64,000 nucleotides of DNA. Origin: Clostridiaceae bacterium Marseille-Q4143 (GTDB lineage: Bacteria; Bacillota; Clostridia; Lachnospirales; Lachnospiraceae). Shown piece after piece: positions 16,557-26,627 of this stretch. The notes under the pieces are model-generated. The model saw only the letters and a list, made by a program, of their open reading frames with translations. It had not been told where the DNA came from and did not search any database. The stretch spans positions 1,740,253 to 1,804,252 of the forward strand of contig CP073693.1 of NCBI GenBank assembly GCA_018228645.1. Reading direction: 5' to 3'. Both the position numbers and the translations under genes were made by a program. The stretch's first letter is position 1. Each line of letters begins with the position of its first letter.

Positions 16557-17750
16557 ATGTCCAAAAGACAGAGGCTGTTCCAGCCGGGGACACGCGGGCT
16601 GGATACCAATCTTCTGGTAGTGCTGATCTTTATCATGGTGTTCGGATTTGTCATGATCTACAGTGCCAGCTATTATACGGCGGGCATGAGCAAGGCTTAC
16701 AATAATGATCCCATGTATCTTCTGAAAAATCAGATCATCTATTCGATGCTTGGAATTATAGCAATGCTGGTGGTGGCTTCCATCAATTACCATTTCTGGT
16801 GCCGGTTTGCGACCATTGGTTATATTGCCTGTATTGGACTGATCTTTCTTCTGAAGACGCCTCTGGGTGTCACGGTAAAAGGTGCGACCCGCTGGATTCG
16901 AATTGCGGGTGTGCAGTTTCAGGTAGCGGAGCCAGTGAAGCTCATTATGATTGTCTTCATGGCAACGCTGATTGCGGCGAAGGGACGGCACCTGAAAGGC
17001 TGGATTCCCATGTTCCGACTTCTGATTCCGAGCGGCATTATCGCAGTGCTGCTCTGGAAGATCAGTGACAACATGAGTACGGCGACCATTCTTCTGGGAA
17101 CAGCGGTATTCATGATCTACGTAGTGCATCCGGATCAATGGAAATTTATTTTATGTGCGCTCGGCGTCGCCATTTTCGTAGGACTGGTGATCCACTATGT
17201 GCAGAGCCTGGATCCGGCGACCATGGATGAGATCAACTTCCGTTTTGCCCGTATCCGTGCATGGCTGGATCCTTATGAATATGAAGACGGAAAAGCATAT
17301 CAGTCCCTGCAGGGACTTTATGCCATCGGTTCCGGCGGACTATGGGGCAAGGGGCTTGGCAACAGTATCCAGAAGCTAGGTAAGATCCCGGAGCCTTATA
17401 ATGACTATATTTTTGCAATCATCTGTGAAGAGCTGGGAATTTTCGGTGCAGGACTGATTGTGCTGTTGTTTATCTACCTGCTGTACCGGATCTATATTAT
17501 CTCCCAGACTGCGGAGGATCTGCTGGGAAGAATGATTTCCATCGGAGTCTTCTCGCATATTGCGCTGCAGGTAATCTTAAATCTGCTGGTCGTGACAGGA
17601 CTGTTCCCGACGACCGGTGTGACTCTGCCGTTCTTCAGTTACGGAGGTACCGCTACGGTATTTCTGCTCATGGAGATCGGTCTGGTGCTCAATGTGAATA
17701 AATACAGTGTGAAGAAGCGTCTGGATGCGCTCCGGGACGCAAGGTTATAA
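16557..17750 (+). CDS. SEDS peptidoglycan polymerase (FtsW/RodA/SpoVE family)
   Basis: A 397-residue polytopic membrane protein with about ten helices. SEDS signatures include VMIYSASYY near the N terminus, the extracellular WLDPYEYEDGKAYQSLQGLYAIGSGGLWGKGLG and the late TTGVTLPFFSYGGTATV. These enzymes polymerise lipid II into glycan strands together with a class B PBP. FtsW (division), RodA (elongation) and SpoVE (spore cortex) cannot be told apart here because no partner PBP is adjacent. ATG 16557 is preferred over an in-frame ATG 21 bases upstream because GGGAGG precedes it. Confidence 0.9.
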   Translation: MSKRQRLFQPGTRGLDTNLLVVLIFIMVFGFVMIYSASYYTAGMSKAYNNDPMYLLKNQIIYSMLGIIAMLVVASINYHFWCRFATIGYIACIGLIFLLKTPLGVTVKGATRWIRIAGVQFQVAEPVKLIMIVFMATLIAAKGRHLKGWIPMFRLLIPSGIIAVLLWKISDNMSTATILLGTAVFMIYVVHPDQWKFILCALGVAIFVGLVIHYVQSLDPATMDEINFRFARIRAWLDPYEYEDGKAYQSLQGLYAIGSGGLWGKGLGNSIQKLGKIPEPYNDYIFAIICEELGIFGAGLIVLLFIYLLYRIYIISQTAEDLLGRMISIGVFSHIALQVILNLLVVTGLFPTTGVTLPFFSYGGTATVFLLMEIGLVLNVNKYSVKKRLDALRDARL

Positions 17751-17762
17751 CAGGAGGATGTT

Positions 17763-18818
17763 ATGTATCGAGATCATACAAAAGTAGTAAAAATCGGTGA
17801 TCGGGTCATCGGTGGGGGAAATCCCATTCTGATCCAGTCCATGACCAATACAAGAACGGAGGATGTGGAGGCGACCGTTTCACAGATTCGTCGTCTTACC
17901 GCAGCCGGATGTGAAATTATCCGCTGTACGGTTCCTACGATGGAAGCGGCGCTGGCGTTAAAAGAGATCAAGAAGCAGATCTCTATTCCGCTGGTGGCAG
18001 ATATTCATTTTGACTATAAGATGGCCATTGCAGCCATGGAAAACGGCGCAGACAAGATCCGTATCAATCCAGGAAATATCGGAAGCTATGAGCGTATCAA
18101 AGCGGTTGTAGACACGGCAAAAGAAAGAAATATTCCCATTCGTGTGGGGGTGAACAGCGGTTCCCTGGAAAAAGAACTGGTGGAAAAATACCACGGCGTC
18201 ACCGCAGAGGGAATTGTGGAGAGTGCCCTTGATAAAGTAAAAATCATTGAAGATATGGGATATGACAATCTGGTCATCAGTATTAAATCTTCCAACGTAC
18301 TTATGTGTGCAAAAGCCCATGAGCTGATTGCTCAGAAGACGGATCATCCGCTGCACGTGGGAATTACAGAGGCCGGCACCCTGTATTCCGGAAATATCAA
18401 ATCCGCAGTCGGCCTCGGTGTGATCCTCTATCAGGGCATCGGTGATACGATCCGTGTCTCTCTGACCGGGGATCCGGCAGAGGAAGTAAAATCTGCGCGT
18501 CTGATCTTAAAGACCCTGGGACTCAGAAAAGGCGGTGTGGAAGTTGTTTCCTGCCCGACCTGCGGAAGAACCAAGATTGACCTTATCGGTCTGGCAAATA
18601 AAGTAGAAGCCATGGTGGCCAACTATCCGCTGGACATCCGCGTAGCTGTTATGGGCTGCGTGGTGAACGGACCTGGTGAGGCAAGAGAGGCGGACATCGG
18701 AATTGCAGGCGGCGACGGCATCGGTCTTCTGATCAAACATGGTGAGATTGTTCAGAAGCTTCCGGAGGATCAGCTCCTGGATGCTCTTCGTACAGAACTG
18801 GAGAACTGGAATGAATGA
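17763..18818 (+). CDS. ispG: 4-hydroxy-3-methylbut-2-enyl diphosphate synthase IspG
   Basis: IspG/GcpE (351 residues) is the iron-sulfur enzyme that converts MEcPP to HMBPP in the MEP isoprenoid pathway. The cluster ligands are visible as CPTCGRT (C264, C267) and GCVVNGPGEA (C299 plus the following Glu). The N terminus has VKIGDRVIGGGNPILIQSMT, and the TIM-barrel region includes HFDYKMAIAAMENGADKIRINPGN. It lies 12 bases after the SEDS gene and overlaps polC by 8 bases. Confidence 0.96.
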   Translation: MYRDHTKVVKIGDRVIGGGNPILIQSMTNTRTEDVEATVSQIRRLTAAGCEIIRCTVPTMEAALALKEIKKQISIPLVADIHFDYKMAIAAMENGADKIRINPGNIGSYERIKAVVDTAKERNIPIRVGVNSGSLEKELVEKYHGVTAEGIVESALDKVKIIEDMGYDNLVISIKSSNVLMCAKAHELIAQKTDHPLHVGITEAGTLYSGNIKSAVGLGVILYQGIGDTIRVSLTGDPAEEVKSARLILKTLGLRKGGVEVVSCPTCGRTKIDLIGLANKVEAMVANYPLDIRVAVMGCVVNGPGEAREADIGIAGGDGIGLLIKHGEIVQKLPEDQLLDALRTELENWNE

Positions 18819-21800
18819 AAAACCGTTTTTTGAAGTGTTTCGCACACTGCAGGTAGACGGACAACTGCATAGTCTCTTTGAGCAAGTCATGGTAACCAGG
18901 GTATCAACAAACCCTGGGCGTGATGTGCTCAGAGTGTACATTGTGAGCAAAAAGCTGATTGCAAAAGATCAGCTTTTTCATATTGCAAAACAGATTCAGC
19001 GTCAGGTCTTTGGCACCAGGAAGACGCAGGTCTATCTCTTTGAAAAATTCCAGCTGTCAGAGCAGTACACGCCGGAGAAATTATGGGACCTCTATGAGGA
19101 CAGTGTGCTCATGGAACTGGAAGCTTACAGCCCCTATAAAAGAAGCATTATGAAAAATGCGAAGGTGGAGTTTCCGGATGAACACAACATGCGGGTGACG
19201 GTTTCCGATCAGGTCTATGACAAGGAAGCAGTGGATGATATTTTACGGATTCTGGACCGGGTGTTTAATGAGCGCTGTGGCTTTCAGGTGAAGGTGGATG
19301 TGAATTACGTCGATCTGAAAGAACACAAGAGCCTGGAGAAGAGCGAGGCGCAGATGCGCCAGCGGATCAGCTTTCTGACGGAAAGTCTTATGAAGGAAAA
19401 GGAAGCCAAAGCTGAGGCGAAGGCGGAGCGGAAAGCAGCCAGGGAAGAGGCAAAGGCAGCAGGCGCTTCCGGTGGAAAATCATCGGGAAATGGTGCCGGA
19501 GCAGCATCCAGTGCCGGTGGAAGTGCACCAACCGAAAAAGATGCAGTTAGCTTTGGAGGTAAGAAATCTTTCGGCGGCGGACGGTTCGGTGGAGAAGGCC
19601 GCAGCGGCAGTATCCGGAGAAGTGATAACCCGGATGTGCTTTATGGACGTGATTTTGAGGATGAGCCGATTCCGTTGGAGCAGATCGTCGAGGAGATGGG
19701 AGAGGTTACTATCCGCGGCAAGATCCTCAATATGGAGGAACGGGAGATTCGTGGAGAACGTACCATTGTCACCCTGACAGTGTCGGATTTTACAGATACC
19801 ATTCATATTAAGATGTTTACCAGAAATGAGCAGCTGGAAGAACTGCGAAGTAAGATTTCAGCAGGCGGTTTTGTAAAGCTCAAAGGTATGACGACGCTGG
19901 ACCGGTTTGATCATGAGCTGACTATCAGTTCCGTGGTGGGTATTAAGAAGATCGCAGACTTTACCACTTCCCGTATGGATTATTCCTACAAGAAGCGTGT
20001 GGAACTGCACTGCCATACGAAGATGAGCGATATGGACGGCGTTACCGATGCATCAGTTCTTCTGAAACGTGCCAAAGCATGGGGAATGCCGGCTCTTGCT
20101 ATCACGGATCATGGCTGCGTGCAGGCATTTACGGAGGCCAGCCATACGATTTCCAAGGATGAAGATTTTAAAGTTATTTATGGAGTGGAAGGTTATCTGG
20201 TGGATGACCTGAAGGAATTGGTAGAAAATTCCAAGGGGCAAAGTCTCGATGATCCCTATGTAGTATTTGACCTTGAGACCACCGGACTTTCCGCGGTCAA
20301 CAATAAGATCATTGAGATCGGTGCGGTCAAGGTGGAAAATGGAAAGATCACCGACCGGTTCAGCACTTTTGTCAATCCGAAGGAGCCCATTCCCTTTGAA
20401 ATCGAAGAACTGACCAGTATCAGTGATGAGATGGTCATCGGCGCACCGACCATCGAAGAAATTTTACCGGATTTCCTGAAGTTTTGTGAAGGCTGTGGGC
20501 TGATTGCCCACAATGCTTCTTTCGATGTGGGATTTATCGAGGAAAACTGTCGTCGTATGAATATTCCTACAGATTTTACGGTAGGAGATACAGTGGCTAT
20601 GGCAAGACTTCTTCTTCCGGCCCTTAATAAATTTAAGCTGGATACAGTAGCCAAGGCACTGAATGTGTCTCTTGACCATCATCACCGTGCGGTGGATGAT
20701 GCGGCCTGCACGGCGGAGATTTTTGTAAAATTTATCGAGATGTTCAAGGCAAGGGACGCTTATAATCTCGATCAGGTCAACGAGATGGGACGAACCAATG
20801 AGGATGCCATCCGAAAGCTTCCGACCTATCATGTTATTATTCTGGCAAAAAATGACATCGGGAGGGTGAATCTTTATCGTCTGGTATCCTGGTCACATCT
20901 TAAATATTTTGCCAGAAGACCGCGGATTCCCAAGAGTCTTCTGAATGAATACCGGGAAGGTCTGATCGTAGGCTCTGCCTGCGAGGCAGGAGAACTGTAC
21001 CAGGCAATTCTTAGAGGAGCGCCCAGCCAGGAAGTGGCGCGAATCGTGAATTTCTACGATTACCTGGAGATTCAGCCACTGGGCAACAACGGTTTTATGC
21101 TGCGGGATTCCAAGAATCCGGTAAACTCGGAGGAAGATCTCCGGGAAAATGTCCGGAAGATCGTGCGCCTTGGTGAAGAATTTAAGAAGCCGGTCGTTGC
21201 CACCTGTGATGTACATTTTATCGATCCGGAGGATGAAGTATACCGACGGATTATCATGGCAGGAAAAGGCTTTAGCGATGCCGATGAGCAGGCGCCTTTA
21301 TATCTTCGTACTACGGAGGAGATGCTGGCAGAATTTGAATTCCTCGGTGCGGAGAAGGCAGAAGAGGTGGTCATCACCAACACAAATAAGATTTCCGATA
21401 TGTGCGAGCATCTGTCACCGGTGCGTCCGGATAAGTGCCCGCCGGTCATTCCAAATTCGGACAAGACGCTGCGTGAGATCTGTTACAATAAAGCCCACGA
21501 GATTTACGGAGATGATCTGCCGGAAGTGGTAACGGAGCGTCTGGAGAGGGAACTGAAGTCCATCATCGGAAATGGATTTGCCGTGATGTACATCATTGCC
21601 CAGAAGCTGGTGTGGAAATCCAATGATGACGGCTATCTGGTAGGTTCCCGTGGATCTGTAGGTTCCTCGTTCGTTGCTACCATGGCGGGAATTACGGAAG
21701 TAAATCCGCTGCGTCCTCACTACATCTGTCCCCAGTGTCATTACAGTGACTTTGACTCGGATGATGTGAAAGCTTATGCAGGAATGGCGGGCTGTGATAT

Positions 21801-23349
21801 GCCGGACAAGGACTGCCCGGTGTGCGGTCATAAGCTATTAAAAGAGGGATTTGATATTCCCTTCGAGACCTTCCTTGGATTTAAGGGAAATAAAGAGCCG
21901 GATATCGACCTGAACTTCTCCGGTGATTACCAGTCCAAGGCGCACAAATATACAGAGGTTATCTTCGGTGCAGGACAGACCTTCCGTGCAGGAACCATCG
22001 GTACGCTGGCAGATAAGACGGCATTTGGCTATGTAAAAAAATACTATGAAGAGCGTGGCACCAGCAAGCGGAACTGTGAGATCGACCGGATCGTGCAGGG
22101 ATGTACAGGTGTCCGCCGAACCACAGGACAGCACCCGGGCGGTATCATTGTACTTCCCTTGGGCGAAACGATCTATTCCTTTACTCCGGTGCAGCATCCG
22201 GCCAACGATATGACGACGGATACGGTAACGACTCATTTCGATTACCATTCCATCGACCATAACCTGTTGAAGCTGGATATTCTGGGACATGATGATCCGA
22301 CTATGATCCGTATGCTGGAAGACTTGACCGGCGTGGATGCAAAGACGATCCCGCTGGATGATCCGGAAGTTATGTCCCTCTTCCAGAGTACGGAAGCCCT
22401 GGGCGTGAAGCCGGAGGATATCGGGGGTACCCGTTTAGGTTCTCTTGGAATTCCGGAGTTTGGTACGGAATTTGCCATGCAGATGTTGATTGATACCCAT
22501 CCGACCCATTTTTCCGATCTGGTCCGCATTGCCGGACTGGCCCATGGAACGGACGTATGGCTGGGCAATGCCCAGACGCTGATTCAGGAAGGAAAGGCGA
22601 CCATTTCTACGGCCATCTGTACGCGAGACGATATTATGACGTATCTCATTGGTATGGGACTGGACAGTGAGATGTCCTTCAAGATCATGGAGGCCGTCCG
22701 GAAAGGAACCGTTGCAAAAGGAAAATGTGACAACTGGCCGAAATGGAAGGAAGAGATGATTGCCCACAACGTACCGGACTGGTACATCTGGTCCTGCGAG
22801 AAGATCAAGTATATGTTCCCTAAAGCCCATGCGGCGGCTTACGTTATGATGGCATGGCGAATCGCTTGGTGTAAGATCAATTATCCGCTGGCTTACTATG
22901 CGGCATATTTCAGTATCCGTGCGGATGCATTTAACTATGAGATCATGTGCCAGGGCCGGGATCGACTGGAATACTATATGGCAGATTATAAGAGAAGAAG
23001 TGATTCCTTATCCCAGAAAGAACAGGAGACGCTGAAGGATATGAAGAGTGTACAGGAAATGTATGCCCGCGGCTTTGAGTTTATGAAGATCGACGTCTAC
23101 CGGGCCAATGCCCATGAGTTCCAGATCATTGACGGAAAACTCATGCCCTCCCTGTCCACCATTGACGGACTGGGTGATAAGGCGGCGGATGCCTTCGTGG
23201 AAGCCGCAGCGCAGGGACCGTTCCTTTCCAAAGATGATCTTCGTCAGCGAAGTAAGCTCAGTAAGACGGTGATTGATCTGATGGCGGATCTGGGTCTTCT
23301 GGAAGGATTGCCAGAATCCAACCAGCTTTCGCTGTTTGATTTTGGCTGA
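18811..23349 (+). CDS. polC: DNA polymerase III alpha subunit, PolC type
   Basis: PolC (1512 residues) is the replicative DNA polymerase of low-GC Gram-positives, with built-in proofreading. The order seen is an N-terminal domain, a low-complexity Gly/Ser/Ala linker (about residues 215-275), an OB fold, and a PHP domain (HCHTKMSDMDG, H400). Inserted in the PHP domain is the DEDDh exonuclease (FDLETTG, D487), followed by Cys-rich Zn segments (CPQCHYSD, CPVCGHK) and the catalytic palm PDIDLNFSGDYQ (D1031, D1033). ATG 18811 is chosen because it sits in the ispG stop (ATGAATGA) and gives the conserved N terminus. Confidence 0.97.
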   Translation: MNEKPFFEVFRTLQVDGQLHSLFEQVMVTRVSTNPGRDVLRVYIVSKKLIAKDQLFHIAKQIQRQVFGTRKTQVYLFEKFQLSEQYTPEKLWDLYEDSVLMELEAYSPYKRSIMKNAKVEFPDEHNMRVTVSDQVYDKEAVDDILRILDRVFNERCGFQVKVDVNYVDLKEHKSLEKSEAQMRQRISFLTESLMKEKEAKAEAKAERKAAREEAKAAGASGGKSSGNGAGAASSAGGSAPTEKDAVSFGGKKSFGGGRFGGEGRSGSIRRSDNPDVLYGRDFEDEPIPLEQIVEEMGEVTIRGKILNMEEREIRGERTIVTLTVSDFTDTIHIKMFTRNEQLEELRSKISAGGFVKLKGMTTLDRFDHELTISSVVGIKKIADFTTSRMDYSYKKRVELHCHTKMSDMDGVTDASVLLKRAKAWGMPALAITDHGCVQAFTEASHTISKDEDFKVIYGVEGYLVDDLKELVENSKGQSLDDPYVVFDLETTGLSAVNNKIIEIGAVKVENGKITDRFSTFVNPKEPIPFEIEELTSISDEMVIGAPTIEEILPDFLKFCEGCGLIAHNASFDVGFIEENCRRMNIPTDFTVGDTVAMARLLLPALNKFKLDTVAKALNVSLDHHHRAVDDAACTAEIFVKFIEMFKARDAYNLDQVNEMGRTNEDAIRKLPTYHVIILAKNDIGRVNLYRLVSWSHLKYFARRPRIPKSLLNEYREGLIVGSACEAGELYQAILRGAPSQEVARIVNFYDYLEIQPLGNNGFMLRDSKNPVNSEEDLRENVRKIVRLGEEFKKPVVATCDVHFIDPEDEVYRRIIMAGKGFSDADEQAPLYLRTTEEMLAEFEFLGAEKAEEVVITNTNKISDMCEHLSPVRPDKCPPVIPNSDKTLREICYNKAHEIYGDDLPEVVTERLERELKSIIGNGFAVMYIIAQKLVWKSNDDGYLVGSRGSVGSSFVATMAGITEVNPLRPHYICPQCHYSDFDSDDVKAYAGMAGCDMPDKDCPVCGHKLLKEGFDIPFETFLGFKGNKEPDIDLNFSGDYQSKAHKYTEVIFGAGQTFRAGTIGTLADKTAFGYVKKYYEERGTSKRNCEIDRIVQGCTGVRRTTGQHPGGIIVLPLGETIYSFTPVQHPANDMTTDTVTTHFDYHSIDHNLLKLDILGHDDPTMIRMLEDLTGVDAKTIPLDDPEVMSLFQSTEALGVKPEDIGGTRLGSLGIPEFGTEFAMQMLIDTHPTHFSDLVRIAGLAHGTDVWLGNAQTLIQEGKATISTAICTRDDIMTYLIGMGLDSEMSFKIMEAVRKGTVAKGKCDNWPKWKEEMIAHNVPDWYIWSCEKIKYMFPKAHAAAYVMMAWRIAWCKINYPLAYYAAYFSIRADAFNYEIMCQGRDRLEYYMADYKRRSDSLSQKEQETLKDMKSVQEMYARGFEFMKIDVYRANAHEFQIIDGKLMPSLSTIDGLGDKAADAFVEAAAQGPFLSKDDLRQRSKLSKTVIDLMADLGLLEGLPESNQLSLFDFG

Positions 23350-23487
23350 TTTAACAGGAATAAGTGCTTTACTTATTAAGGTTAATAAGATATACTAAGC
23401 TGTGTGTGCGGTCAATTTTAATAACCTGGGACCGCAGTTGTTTATACAGGACAGGCAAGAGAGCCTGTGAAATGGAGGAAGTTATCT

Positions 23488-24774
23488 ATGGTAAGAGCAG
23501 TTGTAGGAGCAAACTGGGGTGACGAAGGAAAAGGAAAGATCACCGATATGCTCGGCCAGGAGTCTGATATTATTGTAAGATTCCAGGGAGGAGCCAATGC
23601 GGGACACACAATCGTCAATGATTATGGAAAGTTTGCATTACACACCCTGCCGTCCGGAATTTTTTATGGTCATACGACCAGTATTATCGGAAATGGTGTG
23701 GCACTGAATATTCCGGTATTTTTCAAAGAGCTTCAGAGCGTTGTGGATCAGGGCGTGCCGATGCCGAAGATTCTGGTATCTGACCGTGCGCAGATGGTAA
23801 TGTCTTATCATATTCTTTTTGATAAACTGGAAGAGGAGCGTCTGGCAGGAAAGTCCTTTGGATCTACCAAATCCGGTATCGCACCGTTCTATTCAGACAA
23901 ATATGCAAAGATCGGTTTCCAGGTCAGCGACCTGTTTGCCGATGAGAAAGAATTAAGAGAAAGAATTGCTAATGTAATTCTGAAGAAAAATGTTCTCCTT
24001 GAGAATCTGTATCATGCAGAACCCCTCAAAGAGGACGATATCTACGAAGAGCTGATGGGCTACAAGAAGATGGTAGAGCCGTATGTGTGCGACGTATCCG
24101 CATATCTGTGGGAAGCTATCAAAGAAGGAAAGAACATCCTGCTGGAAGGTCAGCTGGGAACCCTGAAGGATCCGGATCATGGAATTTACCCGATGGTTAC
24201 CTCTTCTTCCACACTGGCAGCTTACGGTGCCATCGGAGCAGGCATTCCGCCTTATGAGATCAAACAGGTTATCACTGTATGTAAGGCATACTCCAGTGCA
24301 GTAGGAGCAGGTGCATTTGTCAGCGAGATTTTCGGTGAGGAAGCAGACGAGCTCAGAAGACGCGGCGGAGATGGCGGAGAGTATGGTGCAACTACCGGAC
24401 GCCCGAGAAGAATGGGATGGTTCGACTGTGTGGCTTCCAAATACGGATGCCGTCTGCAGGGTGCTACTGATGTGGCATTTACCGTACTTGACGTACTTGG
24501 CTATCTGGATGAGATTCCGGTATGCGTAGGTTATGATATTGACGGAAAAGTAACGACTGATTTCCCGACCACTCATCTGCTGGAGAAAGCAAAACCGGTA
24601 TACGAGGTTCTTCCGGGATGGAAATGTGATATCCGCGGTATCAAGAATTACGAAGAGCTGCCGGAGAACTGCCGCAAATACATCGAGTTCATTGAGAAAC
24701 AGATTGGATTCCCGATTACCATGATTTCCAATGGACCGGGAAGAAACGACATCATCCACAGAAATGTGAAATAA
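23488..24774 (+). CDS. purA: Adenylosuccinate synthetase PurA
   Basis: PurA (428 residues) joins IMP and aspartate with GTP, the first step to AMP. The N terminus AVVGANWGDEGKGKITDML contains the GTP P-loop (WGDEGKGK), and GGANAGHTIVND, EGQLGTLKDPDHGIYP and RPRRMGWFDCVA are PurA hallmarks. ATG 23488 follows TGGAGGAAG; an in-frame start 21 bases upstream has no ribosome site. It is separated from polC by about 140 bases with a weak dyad (GCGGTC/GACCGC) but no T-tract, and is followed 7 bases later by a HAD gene. Confidence 0.97.
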   Translation: MVRAVVGANWGDEGKGKITDMLGQESDIIVRFQGGANAGHTIVNDYGKFALHTLPSGIFYGHTTSIIGNGVALNIPVFFKELQSVVDQGVPMPKILVSDRAQMVMSYHILFDKLEEERLAGKSFGSTKSGIAPFYSDKYAKIGFQVSDLFADEKELRERIANVILKKNVLLENLYHAEPLKEDDIYEELMGYKKMVEPYVCDVSAYLWEAIKEGKNILLEGQLGTLKDPDHGIYPMVTSSSTLAAYGAIGAGIPPYEIKQVITVCKAYSSAVGAGAFVSEIFGEEADELRRRGGDGGEYGATTGRPRRMGWFDCVASKYGCRLQGATDVAFTVLDVLGYLDEIPVCVGYDIDGKVTTDFPTTHLLEKAKPVYEVLPGWKCDIRGIKNYEELPENCRKYIEFIEKQIGFPITMISNGPGRNDIIHRNVK

Positions 24775-24781
24775 GAAAATC

Positions 24782-25387
24782 ATGATCAGAAATATTGTAT
24801 TTGACATCGGAAATGTGCTGGCAGAGTTCAGCTGGCGGGAACACCTTGCCCGTTTCGGATTTACCGGGGAAAAGGCAGAGCGCATCGGAAAAGCCATGAT
24901 GCTGAATCCGACCTGGAACGAACTGGACCGCGGTGTGTGGAGCAGGGAAAAACTGCTGCAGTCCTTTATCAAGGAGGCACCGGATCTGGAACAGGAGATT
25001 CGTCTCGTATTTTCAGATCTGTCCACGATTGTGCGGAAATTTCCAAAGTCCGATAGCTGGGTGCAGAGTTTAAAAGACAGAGGATATCATGTATACTATC
25101 TGTCTAATTACAGCAGCCATGTCCGAAAAGATACGGAAAAAGAGCTTACTTTTATGAAGCTGATGGATGGCGGAATTATGTCCTATGAAGTGCAGCTGAT
25201 TAAACCGGATCTGGTAATCTATCAGACACTGATGGAGCGTTATGACCTGCAGCCGAAAGAATGTGTATTTCTGGATGATACAAAAGCCAATATTGACGGG
25301 GCACTGCGTGCAGGCATGCAGGGAATTCTCGTTAAAACACAGGAGCAGGCCATGCAGGATCTGGATGAGCTGCTGAAGACAAACTGA
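24782..25387 (+). CDS. HAD hydrolase, YihX-like
   Basis: A 201-residue HAD phosphatase of the YihX subgroup. Motif I is VFDIGNVLAEF (D8), where the usual second Asp is replaced by Gly as in other DxGNV-type members. Motif II is YYLSNYSSHV and motif III/IV is IKPDLVIYQTLM...CVFLDDTKANIDGA. YihX itself hydrolyses alpha-glucose 1-phosphate, but substrate transfer to this protein is not safe. It follows purA by 7 bases and probably shares its transcript. Confidence 0.85.
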   Translation: MIRNIVFDIGNVLAEFSWREHLARFGFTGEKAERIGKAMMLNPTWNELDRGVWSREKLLQSFIKEAPDLEQEIRLVFSDLSTIVRKFPKSDSWVQSLKDRGYHVYYLSNYSSHVRKDTEKELTFMKLMDGGIMSYEVQLIKPDLVIYQTLMERYDLQPKECVFLDDTKANIDGALRAGMQGILVKTQEQAMQDLDELLKTN

Positions 25388-25395
25388 TAAAAAAG

Positions 25396-25427
25396 GGAGC
25401 AGGAGGGGAGACTTTTCTGCTCCTTGT
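25396..25427 (+). terminator. Possible terminator after the purA-HAD unit
   Basis: GGAGCAG (25396-25402) can pair with CTGCTCC (25417-25423) around a 14-base loop, followed by TTGTCTT. The stem is short and the T-tract impure, so this is tentative. Confidence 0.4.
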
Positions 25428-25463
25428 CTTATCCAATGAAGATGACGAAAGGACAAACGGAAG

Positions 25464-26180
25464 ATGAGAGATATACTGGATGTGCACACCCATACAGTTG
25501 CCAGCGGCCATGCATATAACAGCATGATGGAAATGATCCATGCAGCGCAGGAGAAGGAACTGGAAGTGTATGGAATTACGGAGCATGCGCCGAAAATGCC
25601 GGGAACATGCGGTGAGTTTTACTTTCATAATCTGAAAGTGGTGCCGCGTAAGCACGGAGATCTGGAGCTGCTGCTCGGCGTGGAACTGAATATTCTGGAT
25701 GAAAAGGGAACAGTAGATCTGGAAGAGCCCCATCTGGGAAGAATGGATGTGGCGATCGCGAGCCTTCATACACCCTGCATCAAACCTGGCAGCCGGGAGT
25801 GGAATACGGAATGTCTGATTCAGGCTATGAAAAATCCACATATTAATATCATCGGCCATCCGGATGACGGACGTTATCCGCTGGATTATGAGGCAGTGGT
25901 GCAGGCAGCAAAAGAAACTCATACATTGTTGGAGATTAATAACAACTCTCTGAATCCCCGCTGTTTCCGTCAGAATGCCAGGGAAAATGACCTGACTATG
26001 CTCCGGCTCTGCAAGCAGTACGGCGTATCCATCATCATGGGAAGTGACGCTCACTGGATGGATGATATTCTGGATCACGGACGTGCCATGGAGCTTCTGG
26101 TGGAGACAGATTTTCCGGAAGAACTGGTGGTTAATACGCAGAAAGAGCGTTTATTCAAGTTTATCAATAAGTACCTGTAG
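25464..26180 (+). CDS. PHP-domain phosphatase, YcdX-like
   Basis: A 238-residue PHP-family metal hydrolase. The opening ILDVHTHTVASGHAY provides the first metal ligands (H8, H10). ITEHAPKMPG, the middle SLHTPC and NIIGHPDDGRYP, and the late GSDAHWMDD supply the rest of the trinuclear site. YcdX-type enzymes hydrolyse phosphate esters; the natural substrate is unclear. It lies in a small intergenic space after the HAD gene and is read toward the yerC-like gene. Confidence 0.88.
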   Translation: MRDILDVHTHTVASGHAYNSMMEMIHAAQEKELEVYGITEHAPKMPGTCGEFYFHNLKVVPRKHGDLELLLGVELNILDEKGTVDLEEPHLGRMDVAIASLHTPCIKPGSREWNTECLIQAMKNPHINIIGHPDDGRYPLDYEAVVQAAKETHTLLEINNNSLNPRCFRQNARENDLTMLRLCKQYGVSIIMGSDAHWMDDILDHGRAMELLVETDFPEELVVNTQKERLFKFINKYL

Positions 26181-26264
26181 AAGACTGGACTTTATAGTTT
26201 TACTGTGTTAAAATTATAAAGCATAAGGGTTTTAGAAAATCATGATGTAGAACAGGGGAAATGC

Positions 26265-26573
26265 ATGATGAACAAGAAGATCAGAAATGAAGCGACAGAC
26301 GGTTTGTTTCGTGCCATACTGAATCTGAACAGTCTGGAAGAGTGCTATACATTTTTTGAGGACGTATGTACGATCAATGAGATCCAGTCATTGTCCCAGC
26401 GGTTTGAAGTAGCCAAGCTTCTCAGAGAGAAGCGGACGTATCTCGAGATCGCAGAGCAGACAGGCGCATCTACAGCGACTATCAGCCGCGTGAACCGATC
26501 CCTGAATTATGGTAACGACGGATATGACATGGTATTCCGACGGATGGAGCAGGAAGATCAGGAAAACAAATAA
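26265..26573 (+). CDS. YerC/YecD-family TrpR-related DNA-binding protein
   Basis: A 102-residue protein (or 101 from the adjacent ATG at 26268) of the YerC/YecD group, a Firmicute cousin of the TrpR repressor. The conserved core is DLFRAIL-like followed by TINEIQSLSQRFEVAKLLREKRTYLEIAEQTGASTATISRVNRSLNYG, with the helix-turn-helix at about residues 62-83. Family members bind DNA, but no ligand or target is established. It converges on the DUF1836 gene, with a shared terminator between them. Confidence 0.9.
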   Translation: MMNKKIRNEATDGLFRAILNLNSLEECYTFFEDVCTINEIQSLSQRFEVAKLLREKRTYLEIAEQTGASTATISRVNRSLNYGNDGYDMVFRRMEQEDQENK

Positions 26574-26583
26574 GAAACAAAAG

Positions 26584-26622
26584 AATCTCCGGCAGGGCAT
26601 CTGGCTTTGCCGGAGATTTTAC
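26584..26622. terminator. Bidirectional terminator between convergent genes
   Basis: An 11-bp perfect stem, AATCTCCGGCA (26584-26594) with TGCCGGAGATT (26608-26618), is followed by T residues on the plus strand and preceded by A-rich sequence (T-rich on minus). It serves both the YerC-like gene and the DUF1836 gene. Confidence 0.85.
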
Positions 26623-26627
26623 ATGCA

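Noticed and set aside
23350-23487. Riboswitch or terminator between polC and purA
   Set aside because: Only a 6-bp dyad (GCGGTC/GACCGC) without a T-tract is visible, and no purine aptamer features were found.
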